64,000 bases of DNA. Origin: Mycobacterium lacus. Its GTDB lineage: Bacteria; Actinomycetota; Actinomycetes; Mycobacteriales; Mycobacteriaceae. The position numbers and the translations under genes were made by a program. Where the stretch lies: assembly GCF_010731535.1 (NCBI RefSeq), contig NZ_AP022581.1, positions 4,411,952 to 4,475,951 of the forward strand, given 5' to 3'. This document shows, piece after piece, positions 50,874-58,578 of this stretch; the stretch's first letter is position 1; every line of letters begins with the position of its first letter. The notes beneath the pieces are model-generated. The model had not been told where the DNA came from, searched no databases, and saw only the letters and a program-made list of their open reading frames with translations.

Positions 50874-52346
50874 ATGTCGTTTGTGATCGCGGCGCCGGAC
50901 AGGCTGGTCGCCGCCGCTTCGGACTTGGCCGGCATCGGGTCGGCCCTCGGTGTCGCCAACGCGACCGCGGCGGCCCATACAACGGAGCTGCTGGCTGCGG
51001 GCGCCGATGAGGTGTCGGCGGCCATCGCGGCGCTATTTTCTGCCCACGGCCACGCGTATCAGACTCTCAGCGCCCGGGCAGCGGCGTTTCACGCCGAGTT
51101 CGTGCAGGTATTGACCGCTGGTGCTAGCTCGTATGCCAGCGCTGAGGCCGCCAACGCCTCACCGTTACAGCAGCTACTCGACGTGGTCAACGCGCCCACC
51201 CAGGCGCTGTTGGGGCGCCCGCTGATCGGCAACGGTGCCAACGGGGCCCCGGGCACCGGCGCCAACGGCGGCGCCGGCGGGATTCTCTACGGCAACGGCG
51301 GGGCCGGCGGCTCGGGAGGCCCCGGCCAGCGGGGTGGCGACGGCGGGGCGGCCGGGCTGTTCGGCAAGGGCGGCGCCGGCGGCGCCGGCGGAAATTCAAC
51401 GGCTGGCACCGGCGGGGCGGGCGGGACCGGCGGCGCGGGCGGGCTGTTGTTCGGCACCGGCGGCACCGGCGGCACGGGCGGGACATCAGGCACCGGGGCT
51501 GGCGGGGCCGGCGGGGCAGGCGGCGTCGCCGGTCTGTTCGGCACCGGCGGAATCGGCGGCGCCGGCGGGAACTCAACGACGGGCAACCCCGCCGGAAACG
51601 GCGGGGCCGGTGGTTCCGGCGGGCTGTTCGGCGACGGCGGCGCCGGCGGGGCCGGCGGCACGACCGGCGGCACCAGCGGTGGGGACGGCGGGGCCGGCGG
51701 GGCCGGCGGCACGCTCGGTGGCTCGGGCGGCGTCGGGGGTACGGGCGGGCGAGGCAATATTGCCGGCGGGTTAGGCGGTGCCGGGGGTAATTCCGGATTC
51801 CTCTACGGCACCGGCGGCACCGGCGGCACCGGCGGCACCGGCGGCGTCGGCGGCGGGATTGGCGGGGCCGGAGGCAACGACGGCGGGCTCTTGGGCGCCG
51901 GCGGCGCGGGCGGCGCCGGCGGGTTCGGCGGCACCAGCGGCGGGTTCGGCGGGGCCGGCGGGGACGGCGGCATGCTCTTCGGCGCGGGCGGCGCAGGCGG
52001 CGCCGGCGGGGCCGGGGGTACCGCCGGCGGGGCCGGCGGGGGCGGTGGTGCCGCCGGCTTCTTCTGGGGCGACGGTGGGGCCGGCGGCATCGGCGGGTCC
52101 GCCAACGTGTTCGGCGGCGACGGCGGCGACGGCGGCAAGGCCGGACTAATCGGCACCGGCGGCGACGGTGGGGCCGGCGGCGCCGCGGCGAAAGGCGGCA
52201 CAGGCGGTAAGGGCGGCGATGCCGTGCTGATCGGCGACGGCGGTCACGGCGGCAACGGCGGGTCCGGTGCAACCACCGGCGCTGCCGGCAAGGGCGGCAG
52301 CGGCGGGTCGCTGCTCGGAGTGGACGGGACATCCGGGCTGCCCTAG
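50874..52346 (+). CDS. PE_PGRS family protein
   Basis: 490 residues with AAGGAGA upstream of ATG 50874. PE domain (MSFVIAAPDRLVAAASDLAG, AAGADEVSAAIAALFSAHGH), linker GRPLIGNGANG, then an unusually regular GGAGG/GGTGG repeat region. The C-terminal end GSLLGVDGTSG is a common PGRS ending. Surface or secreted protein. Confidence 0.93.
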   Translation: MSFVIAAPDRLVAAASDLAGIGSALGVANATAAAHTTELLAAGADEVSAAIAALFSAHGHAYQTLSARAAAFHAEFVQVLTAGASSYASAEAANASPLQQLLDVVNAPTQALLGRPLIGNGANGAPGTGANGGAGGILYGNGGAGGSGGPGQRGGDGGAAGLFGKGGAGGAGGNSTAGTGGAGGTGGAGGLLFGTGGTGGTGGTSGTGAGGAGGAGGVAGLFGTGGIGGAGGNSTTGNPAGNGGAGGSGGLFGDGGAGGAGGTTGGTSGGDGGAGGAGGTLGGSGGVGGTGGRGNIAGGLGGAGGNSGFLYGTGGTGGTGGTGGVGGGIGGAGGNDGGLLGAGGAGGAGGFGGTSGGFGGAGGDGGMLFGAGGAGGAGGAGGTAGGAGGGGGAAGFFWGDGGAGGIGGSANVFGGDGGDGGKAGLIGTGGDGGAGGAAAKGGTGGKGGDAVLIGDGGHGGNGGSGATTGAAGKGGSGGSLLGVDGTSGLP

Positions 52347-52381
52347 CCGCCCAGGGGACAAGGTGACACAGACCACACCGG

Positions 52382-52401
52382 TTCGGGACCTTTGGCCCTG
52401 T
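52382..52401 (+). promoter_or_regulatory. DosR-like binding box
   Basis: TTCGGGACCTTTGGCCCTGT matches 14 of 20 positions of the DosR palindrome (TTSGGGAC...GTCCCSAA), with the left half intact. It lies about 60 nt upstream of the Rv0079-like gene, a DosR-regulon member in M. tuberculosis. Confidence 0.6.
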
Positions 52402-52461
52402 TCGTGTCATGCGCCTTCCAGCCACGCTGTGGGATCGGCCCTGATTCGCGAGTTGACGAAG

Positions 52462-53283
52462 GTGGAGCGCACGTGGGATCGCGTCGTCGTGTGTGAACCC
52501 GCGCCATCGTCGCTGCGGGAGTTCCCCGACGTCGTCGTCCTGCCCGGTCGCGGAGTCTCAGGTTCGCGGGCCCAACAGCTCGCGTGTGCGGTGGGTCGAG
52601 TGTTGGCCCATCGTGGGATCACCGGGGGTGCTCGGGTTCGGCTGACCGTCACCAGCCTCGCCGACGGGGCCCTGCTGGTTCAGGTCAACCTTCGGGTCGG
52701 GGACACCCCCACACGGATGCAGGCCATGACCGCGGGTCCCGACGATCTGTCGCCCGCACTGCTCAGGCTGGATCGTCAGATCGCCCGGGCGTCGGCGCCG
52801 TGGCGCCCCCGGCCCTGGCCCGACGAGATCCGCCAGATGGCGACCGCGCCCGTCGACGCGCCCGTCGCACGTCGCAAGCCGGTCGTGCTGCGGCGCGTCA
52901 CCCCGTTGGAGGCGGTCGCGGCGATGGATGCGATGGACTACGACGTGCATTTGTTCACCGACGCCGAGACCGGAGAGGACGCCGTGGTCTATCGGGGCGG
53001 ACCGTCGGGACTGCGGCTGGCCCGCCAGCGCCGCGTGTATCCCCCCGGATGGTCGTGGTCACCGGCCGCGGTTGCCCCGCGGGTGCCGCTGATTGTGAAT
53101 TGCCGTCCGACGCCGGTTCTTGCCGAGGCCGACGCGGTGGCGCGAGTGTGCGAGCACGGCCTGCCGTTCCTGTTCTTCACCGACCTGGTCACCGGGCGCG
53201 GCCACTTGCTGTATCGGCGCCACGACGGGAACCTCGGGTTGATCACCCCCGTCGGCGGCGGCAGTGCGGGCGGTGCGACATGA
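52462..53283 (+). CDS. Rv0079-like dormancy-associated ribosome/translation factor
   Basis: 273 residues from the GTG at 52462, the same length as Rv0079. Shared stretches include REFPDVVVLPGR, AVGRVLAHRGITGGARVRLT, RRKPVVLRR, AAMDAMDYDVHLFTDAETGE and DAVVYRGGPSGLRLARQ. The N-terminal part resembles ribosome hibernation factors (S30AE/HPF), and Rv0079 has been described as a dormancy-associated translation inhibitor. Its ending overlaps the next gene as ATGA. The frame is open upstream through the DosR-like box, but family length supports this start. Confidence 0.88.
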   Translation: MERTWDRVVVCEPAPSSLREFPDVVVLPGRGVSGSRAQQLACAVGRVLAHRGITGGARVRLTVTSLADGALLVQVNLRVGDTPTRMQAMTAGPDDLSPALLRLDRQIARASAPWRPRPWPDEIRQMATAPVDAPVARRKPVVLRRVTPLEAVAAMDAMDYDVHLFTDAETGEDAVVYRGGPSGLRLARQRRVYPPGWSWSPAAVAPRVPLIVNCRPTPVLAEADAVARVCEHGLPFLFFTDLVTGRGHLLYRRHDGNLGLITPVGGGSAGGAT

Positions 53284-53726
53284 TCCAGGACGGCGGCACC
53301 AGCGTCGTCCACGACGTCGTCGAACTCGATCGTGACGAGGCGATGCGATTGCTGGCCAGCGTCGAGTATGGGCGGGTGGTGTTCACCGCCGACGCGCTGC
53401 CGGCGATCCGCCCGGTCAACCATCTTGTCGATGACGGTCGCGTCATCATTCGCACCCGCCTGAACCGCAAGCTGTCCGTGTCGGTGCGATCGAGCACCGA
53501 TTCCAGGGTTGTGGTGGCCTACGAGGCCGACGACCTCGATCCGCAGCGGCGCGCCGGCTGGAGCGTTGTGGTCACCGGCTGGGCGATCACGATCACCGAC
53601 CCCGAGCAGGTCGCCCGTTATGAGCGGCTGCTGCACCCCTGGGTGAACAGCTCCGACACCGTGATCGCGATCGAACCCGGGACCGTCACCGGCATCCGCA
53701 TCCTGGGCAACACGCGCGCGCGGTGA
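53280..53726 (+). CDS. Rv0080-like PPOX/FMN-binding split-barrel protein
   Basis: 148 residues. Reads VVELDRDEAMRLLASVEYGR, VVFTADALPAIRPVNHLVDD, VVVAYEADDLDPQRRAGWSV and VTGIRI, the pyridoxamine-phosphate-oxidase-like flavin (FMN or F420) binding fold of mycobacterial DosR-regulon proteins. Cytoplasmic, possibly a redox or cofactor-binding protein. It is translationally coupled to the gene upstream, as Rv0080 follows Rv0079. Confidence 0.9.
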   Translation: MIQDGGTSVVHDVVELDRDEAMRLLASVEYGRVVFTADALPAIRPVNHLVDDGRVIIRTRLNRKLSVSVRSSTDSRVVVAYEADDLDPQRRAGWSVVVTGWAITITDPEQVARYERLLHPWVNSSDTVIAIEPGTVTGIRILGNTRAR

Positions 53727-53741
53727 CTTCGCTGCGTGAGA

Positions 53742-54572
53742 TCAGCGGAACGCACCGCTCATTCGTCGCTTGAATGCGTCGTCGAAACGGTGGTATGTGC
53801 TCCGCAACATGGGCCCGGGCCAGTGGTCGCCAATGAGCTCGACGGGCAGCAACGGGTCGAGCTGGAGATGCCGGACCACGGCGATCGATAGGGCGAACGC
53901 GTAGGTGAAGCTATCGGACGAATCATCGCGCGCGCGGCTATCGAGCGCCTCGTTCATCGCCTCGATGAGGACCCGAGCATCGTCCTCCCATCCGTCGAGG
54001 TAAAACAGCGTTCGCACCCTGTCGGCGGTAATGTCGGTCGCCGCGCGGTGAAAGTGCGTGCACTGGCGGTCCAGCACCGCTCGTGATATCGGAAGCCGTT
54101 GCGGGTCAAGGTTGTCCGGTCGTATCCACACGCCTTCCCGAAGTTCGGCCAGGTGCAGCGCCGTCGCCGCCTTCCTCAGTTCGAGGCGATCGGCCGCCGA
54201 CCGACGATCCAGCGAGACGATTGCCAGCTCCCAGGTTCCGTCCCATTTGTGGGCGGCCGCGTCGTCGATCCGGGACGCCTCGTCGACACGCTGGCGGCGC
54301 TCCAACAAGCGGCCGGCGAGTGCGTAGCTGCCGCCGTCGCCAGTGAGTTCGCCATTGGAGACCATCCGCCACAGACAGGTGCGGGCCGCGCCGTCGCTGA
54401 TGCCGAACAGGGAAGCCACGGCGACCAACTCCCCCACCGTGAGACGGGCCTGGTCGGACCCCAACAGGGCCGACGCGAGCACCGAGCGCGCGCTGAGCGG
54501 TCGGTTGCCGATCAGGTCGCGCACGCGGGATCGCGGTACAGCGGGCACACATGTATCTTCACCGACGACCAT
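53742..54572 (-). CDS. PaaX-like transcriptional regulator
   Basis: 276 residues from the ATG at 54570-54572; the longer open frame to 54743 would run into the divergent oxygenase. Segments: LTVGELVAVASLFGISDGAARTCLWRMVSNGEL (winged helix of the PaaX N-terminal domain), WELAIVSLDRR, LRKAATALHLAELREGVWIRPDNL, HWPGPMLRSTYHRF. PaaX regulators repress aromatic-compound pathways. Divergent from the Rieske oxygenase, which is its likely target. Confidence 0.85.
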   Translation of the reverse strand: MVVGEDTCVPAVPRSRVRDLIGNRPLSARSVLASALLGSDQARLTVGELVAVASLFGISDGAARTCLWRMVSNGELTGDGGSYALAGRLLERRQRVDEASRIDDAAAHKWDGTWELAIVSLDRRSAADRLELRKAATALHLAELREGVWIRPDNLDPQRLPISRAVLDRQCTHFHRAATDITADRVRTLFYLDGWEDDARVLIEAMNEALDSRARDDSSDSFTYAFALSIAVVRHLQLDPLLPVELIGDHWPGPMLRSTYHRFDDAFKRRMSGAFR

Positions 54573-54605
54573 GCGTATCACTAAATCATTGACGCGTGAT
54601 GCCAA

Positions 54606-54618
54606 CAGTGTGACACTG
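54606..54618. promoter_or_regulatory. Palindrome between PaaX-like and Rieske genes
   Basis: CAGTGT-G-ACACTG, a perfect 6-1-6 palindrome 7 nt upstream of the oxygenase ATG; a candidate operator for the divergent regulator. Confidence 0.5.
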
Positions 54619-54624
54619 ACATGC

Positions 54625-55818
54625 ATGGCTTTCCCAACAACGTCGTTGGTTGCGGACGACGCGGAGATCGTGCGGCGGGTCCTCGCCCATATCGACGCAG
54701 GCACCACCGATGAGGGAGCGACGTGGCGTGAGCCCGTCGACAATTACCTGAACCCAGGACGGTTCGCCGAAGAACTCCGGTTGCTGCGCGCGCTGCCCAG
54801 CGTATTCGTTCCCTCCGCGACCATCCCGAACCCGGGCGACCACGTCGAACGCACCGTTTTCGGGGTGCCCCTATTCGCTGTGCGTGGGCGCGATCGGCGG
54901 GCGCGGGTGTTCCGCAACGCGTGCCGGCACCGCGGTTTCGCCCTAGTCGAGGCCGCCGGGTGCTCCCGCGCGCTGGTGTGCCGCTACCACGGCTGGACTT
55001 ATCGTCTCGACGGTTCGTTGTCGCATGTGCCGCATGCGGACGCTTTCCCGGATCTGGACATGTCGGCGCGCGGTCTGGTCGAGGTCACCAGCCGCGAAGT
55101 GGATGGGCTCATCGTCATCGACGCACTCGACCCCGCGGCCGCAGATGGCAACGAGGCGATGCGGTGGCTAACCGACGGGACCCCGTGGCGCGACAAGCTT
55201 CTCCCGGCGCAGCGGTTCGTGTACGCGGATTCCACCCTGCGAGCGATGAATTGGAAGGTGCTCGTCGAGCAATTCCTGGAGGGATACCACATCCGCTCGA
55301 CGCACAAGGACACCTTCTACCCGGTGCAATACGACGACCTCAACGTGGTCGAGACGTTCGGCCCGAATTGCCGAATCACGTTCCCATACCGCAATATCGA
55401 GCGGCTCCGCGACCGTCCTGAGAGCACTTGGACGACCGACGCGCGGGTGACATATCTATATCAGTTGTTCCCCAACGTCATGCTGGCAACGTTCCCGGAC
55501 CTGATCCTTATGGTCGCGATCGATCCGGTGGACGTCGACCACAGCACGGTCGTGATGTATTCGATGGTGCGGCCCCCCAGGGGCGACGGCGCCGAGCGCG
55601 CATCGCGTGATCCCGGACCGAACAACCCGGAAGGTGCGGTCAGCTTCATCGCTCGTGGCGCGGTGGAAGACAACGAGATGTCGGCGGGTGTGCAACGCGG
55701 GTTGCACGCCGGCGCAAACGCATTCGTGGAGTTCGGTCGGCACGAGAGCGCGATCGGACACTTTCACGCCACCCTCGATGCGCGTCTGGCTGGTTTCACC
55801 GCGGCACAGCGGCGGTGA
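54625..55818 (+). CDS. Rieske non-heme iron oxygenase, alpha subunit
   Basis: 397 residues from ATG 54625 (an ATG at 54571 is possible but overlaps the regulator's start). Rieske [2Fe-2S] ligands C100-x-H102 and C119-x2-H122 (CRHRG, CRYHGW). The mononuclear iron site is visible in EQFLEGYHIRSTHKD. Such enzymes hydroxylate or demethylate aromatic or sterol-like substrates using electrons from a separate reductase; no reductase or ferredoxin gene is adjacent. The PaaX-like regulator next door suggests an aromatic substrate. Confidence 0.92.
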   Translation: MAFPTTSLVADDAEIVRRVLAHIDAGTTDEGATWREPVDNYLNPGRFAEELRLLRALPSVFVPSATIPNPGDHVERTVFGVPLFAVRGRDRRARVFRNACRHRGFALVEAAGCSRALVCRYHGWTYRLDGSLSHVPHADAFPDLDMSARGLVEVTSREVDGLIVIDALDPAAADGNEAMRWLTDGTPWRDKLLPAQRFVYADSTLRAMNWKVLVEQFLEGYHIRSTHKDTFYPVQYDDLNVVETFGPNCRITFPYRNIERLRDRPESTWTTDARVTYLYQLFPNVMLATFPDLILMVAIDPVDVDHSTVVMYSMVRPPRGDGAERASRDPGPNNPEGAVSFIARGAVEDNEMSAGVQRGLHAGANAFVEFGRHESAIGHFHATLDARLAGFTAAQRR

Positions 55819-55891
55819 GTCATATCTGCGACACCAGCTCCCATGCGGAAGTGGCTAGCAGCTTGCCCACGCGCTCGGAGCGATTCCGTCG

Positions 55892-56710
55892 CTAAGGCGT
55901 TTTGAGGAACACGTCGTTGAGGGTGACGGTACGAAGATTGCGGGAGCGGATGACCTCGACCAGCTGCGGGTAGACATGGGTGACCGGCAGGTGGTTGAGG
56001 TGTCCGATGACGATGGCTTGTGGGGTGAAGAACTGGTCGGCCATCTTCACGATGTAGTCCTCGGTGATCAGCGTCGAATCCGAGAGCGAGCCCGACCATA
56101 GGACCGGGACGGTATAGCCAAGATCGGCGGCTACCGCGTCAACATCGGCGTTGTGCTTTGCGTACGGTGGCCGCCAATACGGTTTCGCGCCGACGCCGTA
56201 GGTGTTCTTCAAGAATTCGTCATTGCGGGTGAGCTGTTGGGCGATTTGACTTTTCGTGAGCGTGGTCAAATCGGGATGTGACCAGGTGTGGTTGCCGAGC
56301 TCGATCTGCCCGGAGTCAACCAGCGGCCGAAGTAACGCCTGATTGTCGGTCCACGAGTCGTAGGTTCCGTTGACGAAGAATGTCAGCCGCACGCCGGCGT
56401 CCTTGGCGAACTGCGTGTAGGCGCGCACCACCTCCGTGTTGACGCCGTCGTCGACGGTGAGCGCAAGCAAATCGCCCTTGCCGGGAAGCTTGGTCAGTGC
56501 GCCACCGCCGGGCAGCGGGATCCGCGCGCTCAGGGGTGGTGGCGGCAACAAGCGCGGGTAGATGGGTGGGCCGGAAGTGGGAACGGCACCGGCGGGCGCC
56601 TGGGCAAACGTTCGCGGTTGTGGGTCTACCATGCACCGAGCCGCACCCACGCCGACAACGGTGGCGGCGGCGAGCGACCCGAGAAAACGGCGCCGACTTA
56701 GCTCCGTCAC
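55892..56710 (-). CDS. Exported polysaccharide deacetylase (NodB domain)
   Basis: 272 residues from the GTG at 56708-56710. The N-terminus is a twin-arginine signal (LSRRRFLGSLAAATVVGVGAA) with a Cys just after, possibly a lipoprotein. The NodB domain has the metal-binding Asp pair in LTVDDGVN and the His pair in HTWSHPDL, plus WRPPYAKHNADVDAVAADLGY. It should remove acetyl groups from a cell-wall sugar polymer. The frame is open to 56971, but the RR signal fixes the start. 56711-56961 has no convincing gene. Confidence 0.88.
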   Translation of the reverse strand: MTELSRRRFLGSLAAATVVGVGAARCMVDPQPRTFAQAPAGAVPTSGPPIYPRLLPPPPLSARIPLPGGGALTKLPGKGDLLALTVDDGVNTEVVRAYTQFAKDAGVRLTFFVNGTYDSWTDNQALLRPLVDSGQIELGNHTWSHPDLTTLTKSQIAQQLTRNDEFLKNTYGVGAKPYWRPPYAKHNADVDAVAADLGYTVPVLWSGSLSDSTLITEDYIVKMADQFFTPQAIVIGHLNHLPVTHVYPQLVEVIRSRNLRTVTLNDVFLKTP

Positions 56711-56961
56711 GGAATGGTCTCGATCAGGCGTGAACCGGACGCGACTCCTCGCAGGTGGAGACGGGTGCGCGGCACACCGGGCACGTCCCCAACGGGAATG
56801 CCCGCGTTGCCAGAAGTCGCCGCCACAGCAGCGAACCGTACCACCTGCGGGGCCAAACGCCATGTTGCTTGCGGGAGCGTCGGCTGTCGGTTCCCTGGGA
56901 AGACCCCGCAGTGGCCGCGACGTGTCGTCGAGCCCACAACCGGGCCGCGGTGCGATGCCGG

Positions 56962-57168
56962 TCACACGCACCGAAGATGTGGCACCGCTTCGCCGTTCGC
57001 GGTCGCTCGCAGTGGCGTCTCTGCCTTGATGCCGCTGGCGAAGGAGCGCAGGCGCAGGCTGTTGCCGACGACGAAAACGCTAGAGAATGCCATCGCGGCA
57101 CCGGCAAGCATCGGGGCGAGCGTTCGGCGGGCGAGCCGGATCGCGTCCGTTGCGACGCGTAGATCGCC
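56962..57168 (-). pseudogene. Remnant of a copper-type P-type ATPase (C-terminal end)
   Basis: The minus-strand frame reads GDLRVATDAIRLARRTL and then directly APMLAGAAMAFSSVFVVGNS and LRLRSF, ending at 56962. Both parts belong to the C-terminus of heavy-metal P-ATPases of the CtpA/CtpV/CopA kind. About 28 residues between them (a membrane helix) are deleted, and everything upstream, including the phosphorylation site, is gone. A CsoR-like palindrome abuts the remnant. Confidence 0.75.
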
Positions 57169-57178
57169 ACCCCTACAT

Positions 57179-57191
57179 ACCCCGTGGGGGT
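57179..57191. promoter_or_regulatory. CsoR/RicR-like copper operator candidate
   Basis: ACCCC-GTG-GGGGT, a perfect palindrome of the kind bound by mycobacterial copper sensors. It lies 84 nt upstream of the SRPBCC gene at 57276 and at the broken end of the copper-ATPase remnant. Confidence 0.45.
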
Positions 57192-57275
57192 GTCCGCGTC
57201 AACGGGATTTTGCCGCCGGTGAACGGCTCGGCGTAGCCTCGATCTGGCGCTGCCGGGCAGACGAAAGGAGACATC

Positions 57276-57749
57276 ATGACTGTCACCGTCGTGGATGCGG
57301 GACCGCAGCGAGTATGCCGGTCGGTGGAGGTCGCGGCGCCGGCGGCCGAGCTGTTCGCGATGGCCGCCGATCCCCGGCGCCACCACGAGCTGGACGGATC
57401 GGGCACGGTTGGCGACAACATCAAAGCACCGGCGGAACTGGTTGTAGGGTCAAAGTTTTCGACGAAAATGAAGATGTACGGCCTGCCCTACCGCATCACC
57501 AGCACGGTCACCGCCCTCAAACCGAACGAACTGGTCGAATGGCGCCATCCGATGGGCCACCGCTGGCGATGGGAATTCGAGTCGCTCTCGCCGACGCTGA
57601 CCCGGGTCACCGAGACGTTCGACTATCGCGATGCCGGCGCGCTCAAGAACCAGCTGAAATATTACGAGCGCATGGGTTACGCGAAGGGCAATGCGGCGGG
57701 CATCGAGGCGACGCTGGCCAAGCTGCGCGATCGCTACACCGCGCAATAG
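57276..57749 (+). CDS. SRPBCC family protein
   Basis: 157 residues with AAAGGAG upstream of the ATG. Polyketide-cyclase-like: RVCRSVEVAAPAAELFAMAADPRRHHELDGSG, YRITSTVTALKPNELVEWRHPMGH, WRWEFESLSPTLTRVTETFDY. Ligand unknown. It stands alone between the ATPase remnant and the truncated TetR gene. Confidence 0.85.
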   Translation: MTVTVVDAGPQRVCRSVEVAAPAAELFAMAADPRRHHELDGSGTVGDNIKAPAELVVGSKFSTKMKMYGLPYRITSTVTALKPNELVEWRHPMGHRWRWEFESLSPTLTRVTETFDYRDAGALKNQLKYYERMGYAKGNAAGIEATLAKLRDRYTAQ

Positions 57750-57774
57750 GTGGTCGTGCTGGCCGGGATCGGGT

Positions 57775-58185
57775 TCAGCAGTCCGTGGGTTTCATGCGCG
57801 CGAACAGCGTTCCCCGGATGAGCTTCTTGGCCGAGCCCAGCGTGGCTTCATAGTCCTCCGGCGGCAGACTGGCCGCCCGCTCGGATAGTCCGCGCGTCAG
57901 CGCACAGATCGCCTCCACCGCGGCCGCGGGGCCGGTGTCCGAGGACAGCACCCCCTGAACCCGAGCGTCATCGACGATCTCGGTGACGACGTCGCGCGGC
58001 GCCCGGGATCCGGGGTATTTTGCGGCGCCGCGCCGTTGCTGGACAGCGGTTTCGGCCCGCACCGCCCGCAGGAACGCGGCCAGGTAGGGATAGTCGCGTA
58101 TCAACCGTTTCGACTCGTCTAGCACCGCGTCGAGTCGGTCGACGACGTCATCGGACCGCGCCGCGGCCGCTCGCAGCCGCGGCAA
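57775..58185 (-). pseudogene. TetR-family regulator lacking its DNA-binding domain
   Basis: The 136-codon frame holds only a TetR C-terminal domain (LDAVLDESKRLIRDYPYLAAFLRAVRAE, AAAVEAICALTRGLSERAA, ATLGSAKKLIRGTLFARM). Similarity extends upstream to about 58210 (DEIEEIVLP), but the N-terminal ~60 residues with the helix-turn-helix are missing and replaced by the tail of an unrelated plus-strand gene. It cannot bind DNA as a TetR repressor. Confidence 0.8.
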
Positions 58186-58203
58186 GACGATCTCCTCGAT
58201 CTC

Positions 58204-58446
58204 GTCACCGGCGCCGACGTGTCACCGGACGGTTCGGAATTGGCTGTGCGCACCTACGACCGTGTCCTGCCATGGAATCGGGACCCGTCCGAGCCGCTCT
58301 GGGCGGCGTTACAACAGCCGGCGGTCACCGCGCCGACGCCGAACGAGTCGCAGGGTGAGGCGATCGGCTTTCATCCGGACGGAAACGGTTACGTGACGGT
58401 AAGTGAGGGAACGAACCAGACTCTGCACAACTACGACGCCCCGTAG
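58204..58446 (+). pseudogene. C-terminal fragment of a beta-propeller-like protein
   Basis: Reads VTGADVSPDGSELAVRTYDR, VLPWNRDPSEPLWAAL, GEAIGFHPDGNGYVTVSEG and stops at 58446. The SPDGSxxAVRTY repeat is typical of beta-propeller proteins several hundred residues long; only the last ~80 residues remain. It starts where the TetR remnant on the other strand ends, so one deletion seems to have removed both 5' ends. Confidence 0.65.
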
Positions 58447-58578
58447 GGCGGGCTCGTTGCGAATGGCTCGGGTAGACCGTGCCCGATCGCGCTCTCGTCA
58501 GTAAGGTCGAAGACGCATCGAAGACGCAAACGCGGAGCCCCTCGAAATCTGACCGCCAGCGACGCCGGGAGAACAATC

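Noticed and set aside
2464..52346. CRISPR arrays
   Set aside because: The only regular repeats are the glycine-codon repeats inside the three PE_PGRS genes; they are coding and contain no spacers.
56714..57853. 379-codon plus-strand frame across the deacetylase upstream region
   Set aside because: It runs through the P-ATPase remnant in antisense and through the SRPBCC gene in the wrong frame; no domain could be recognised.
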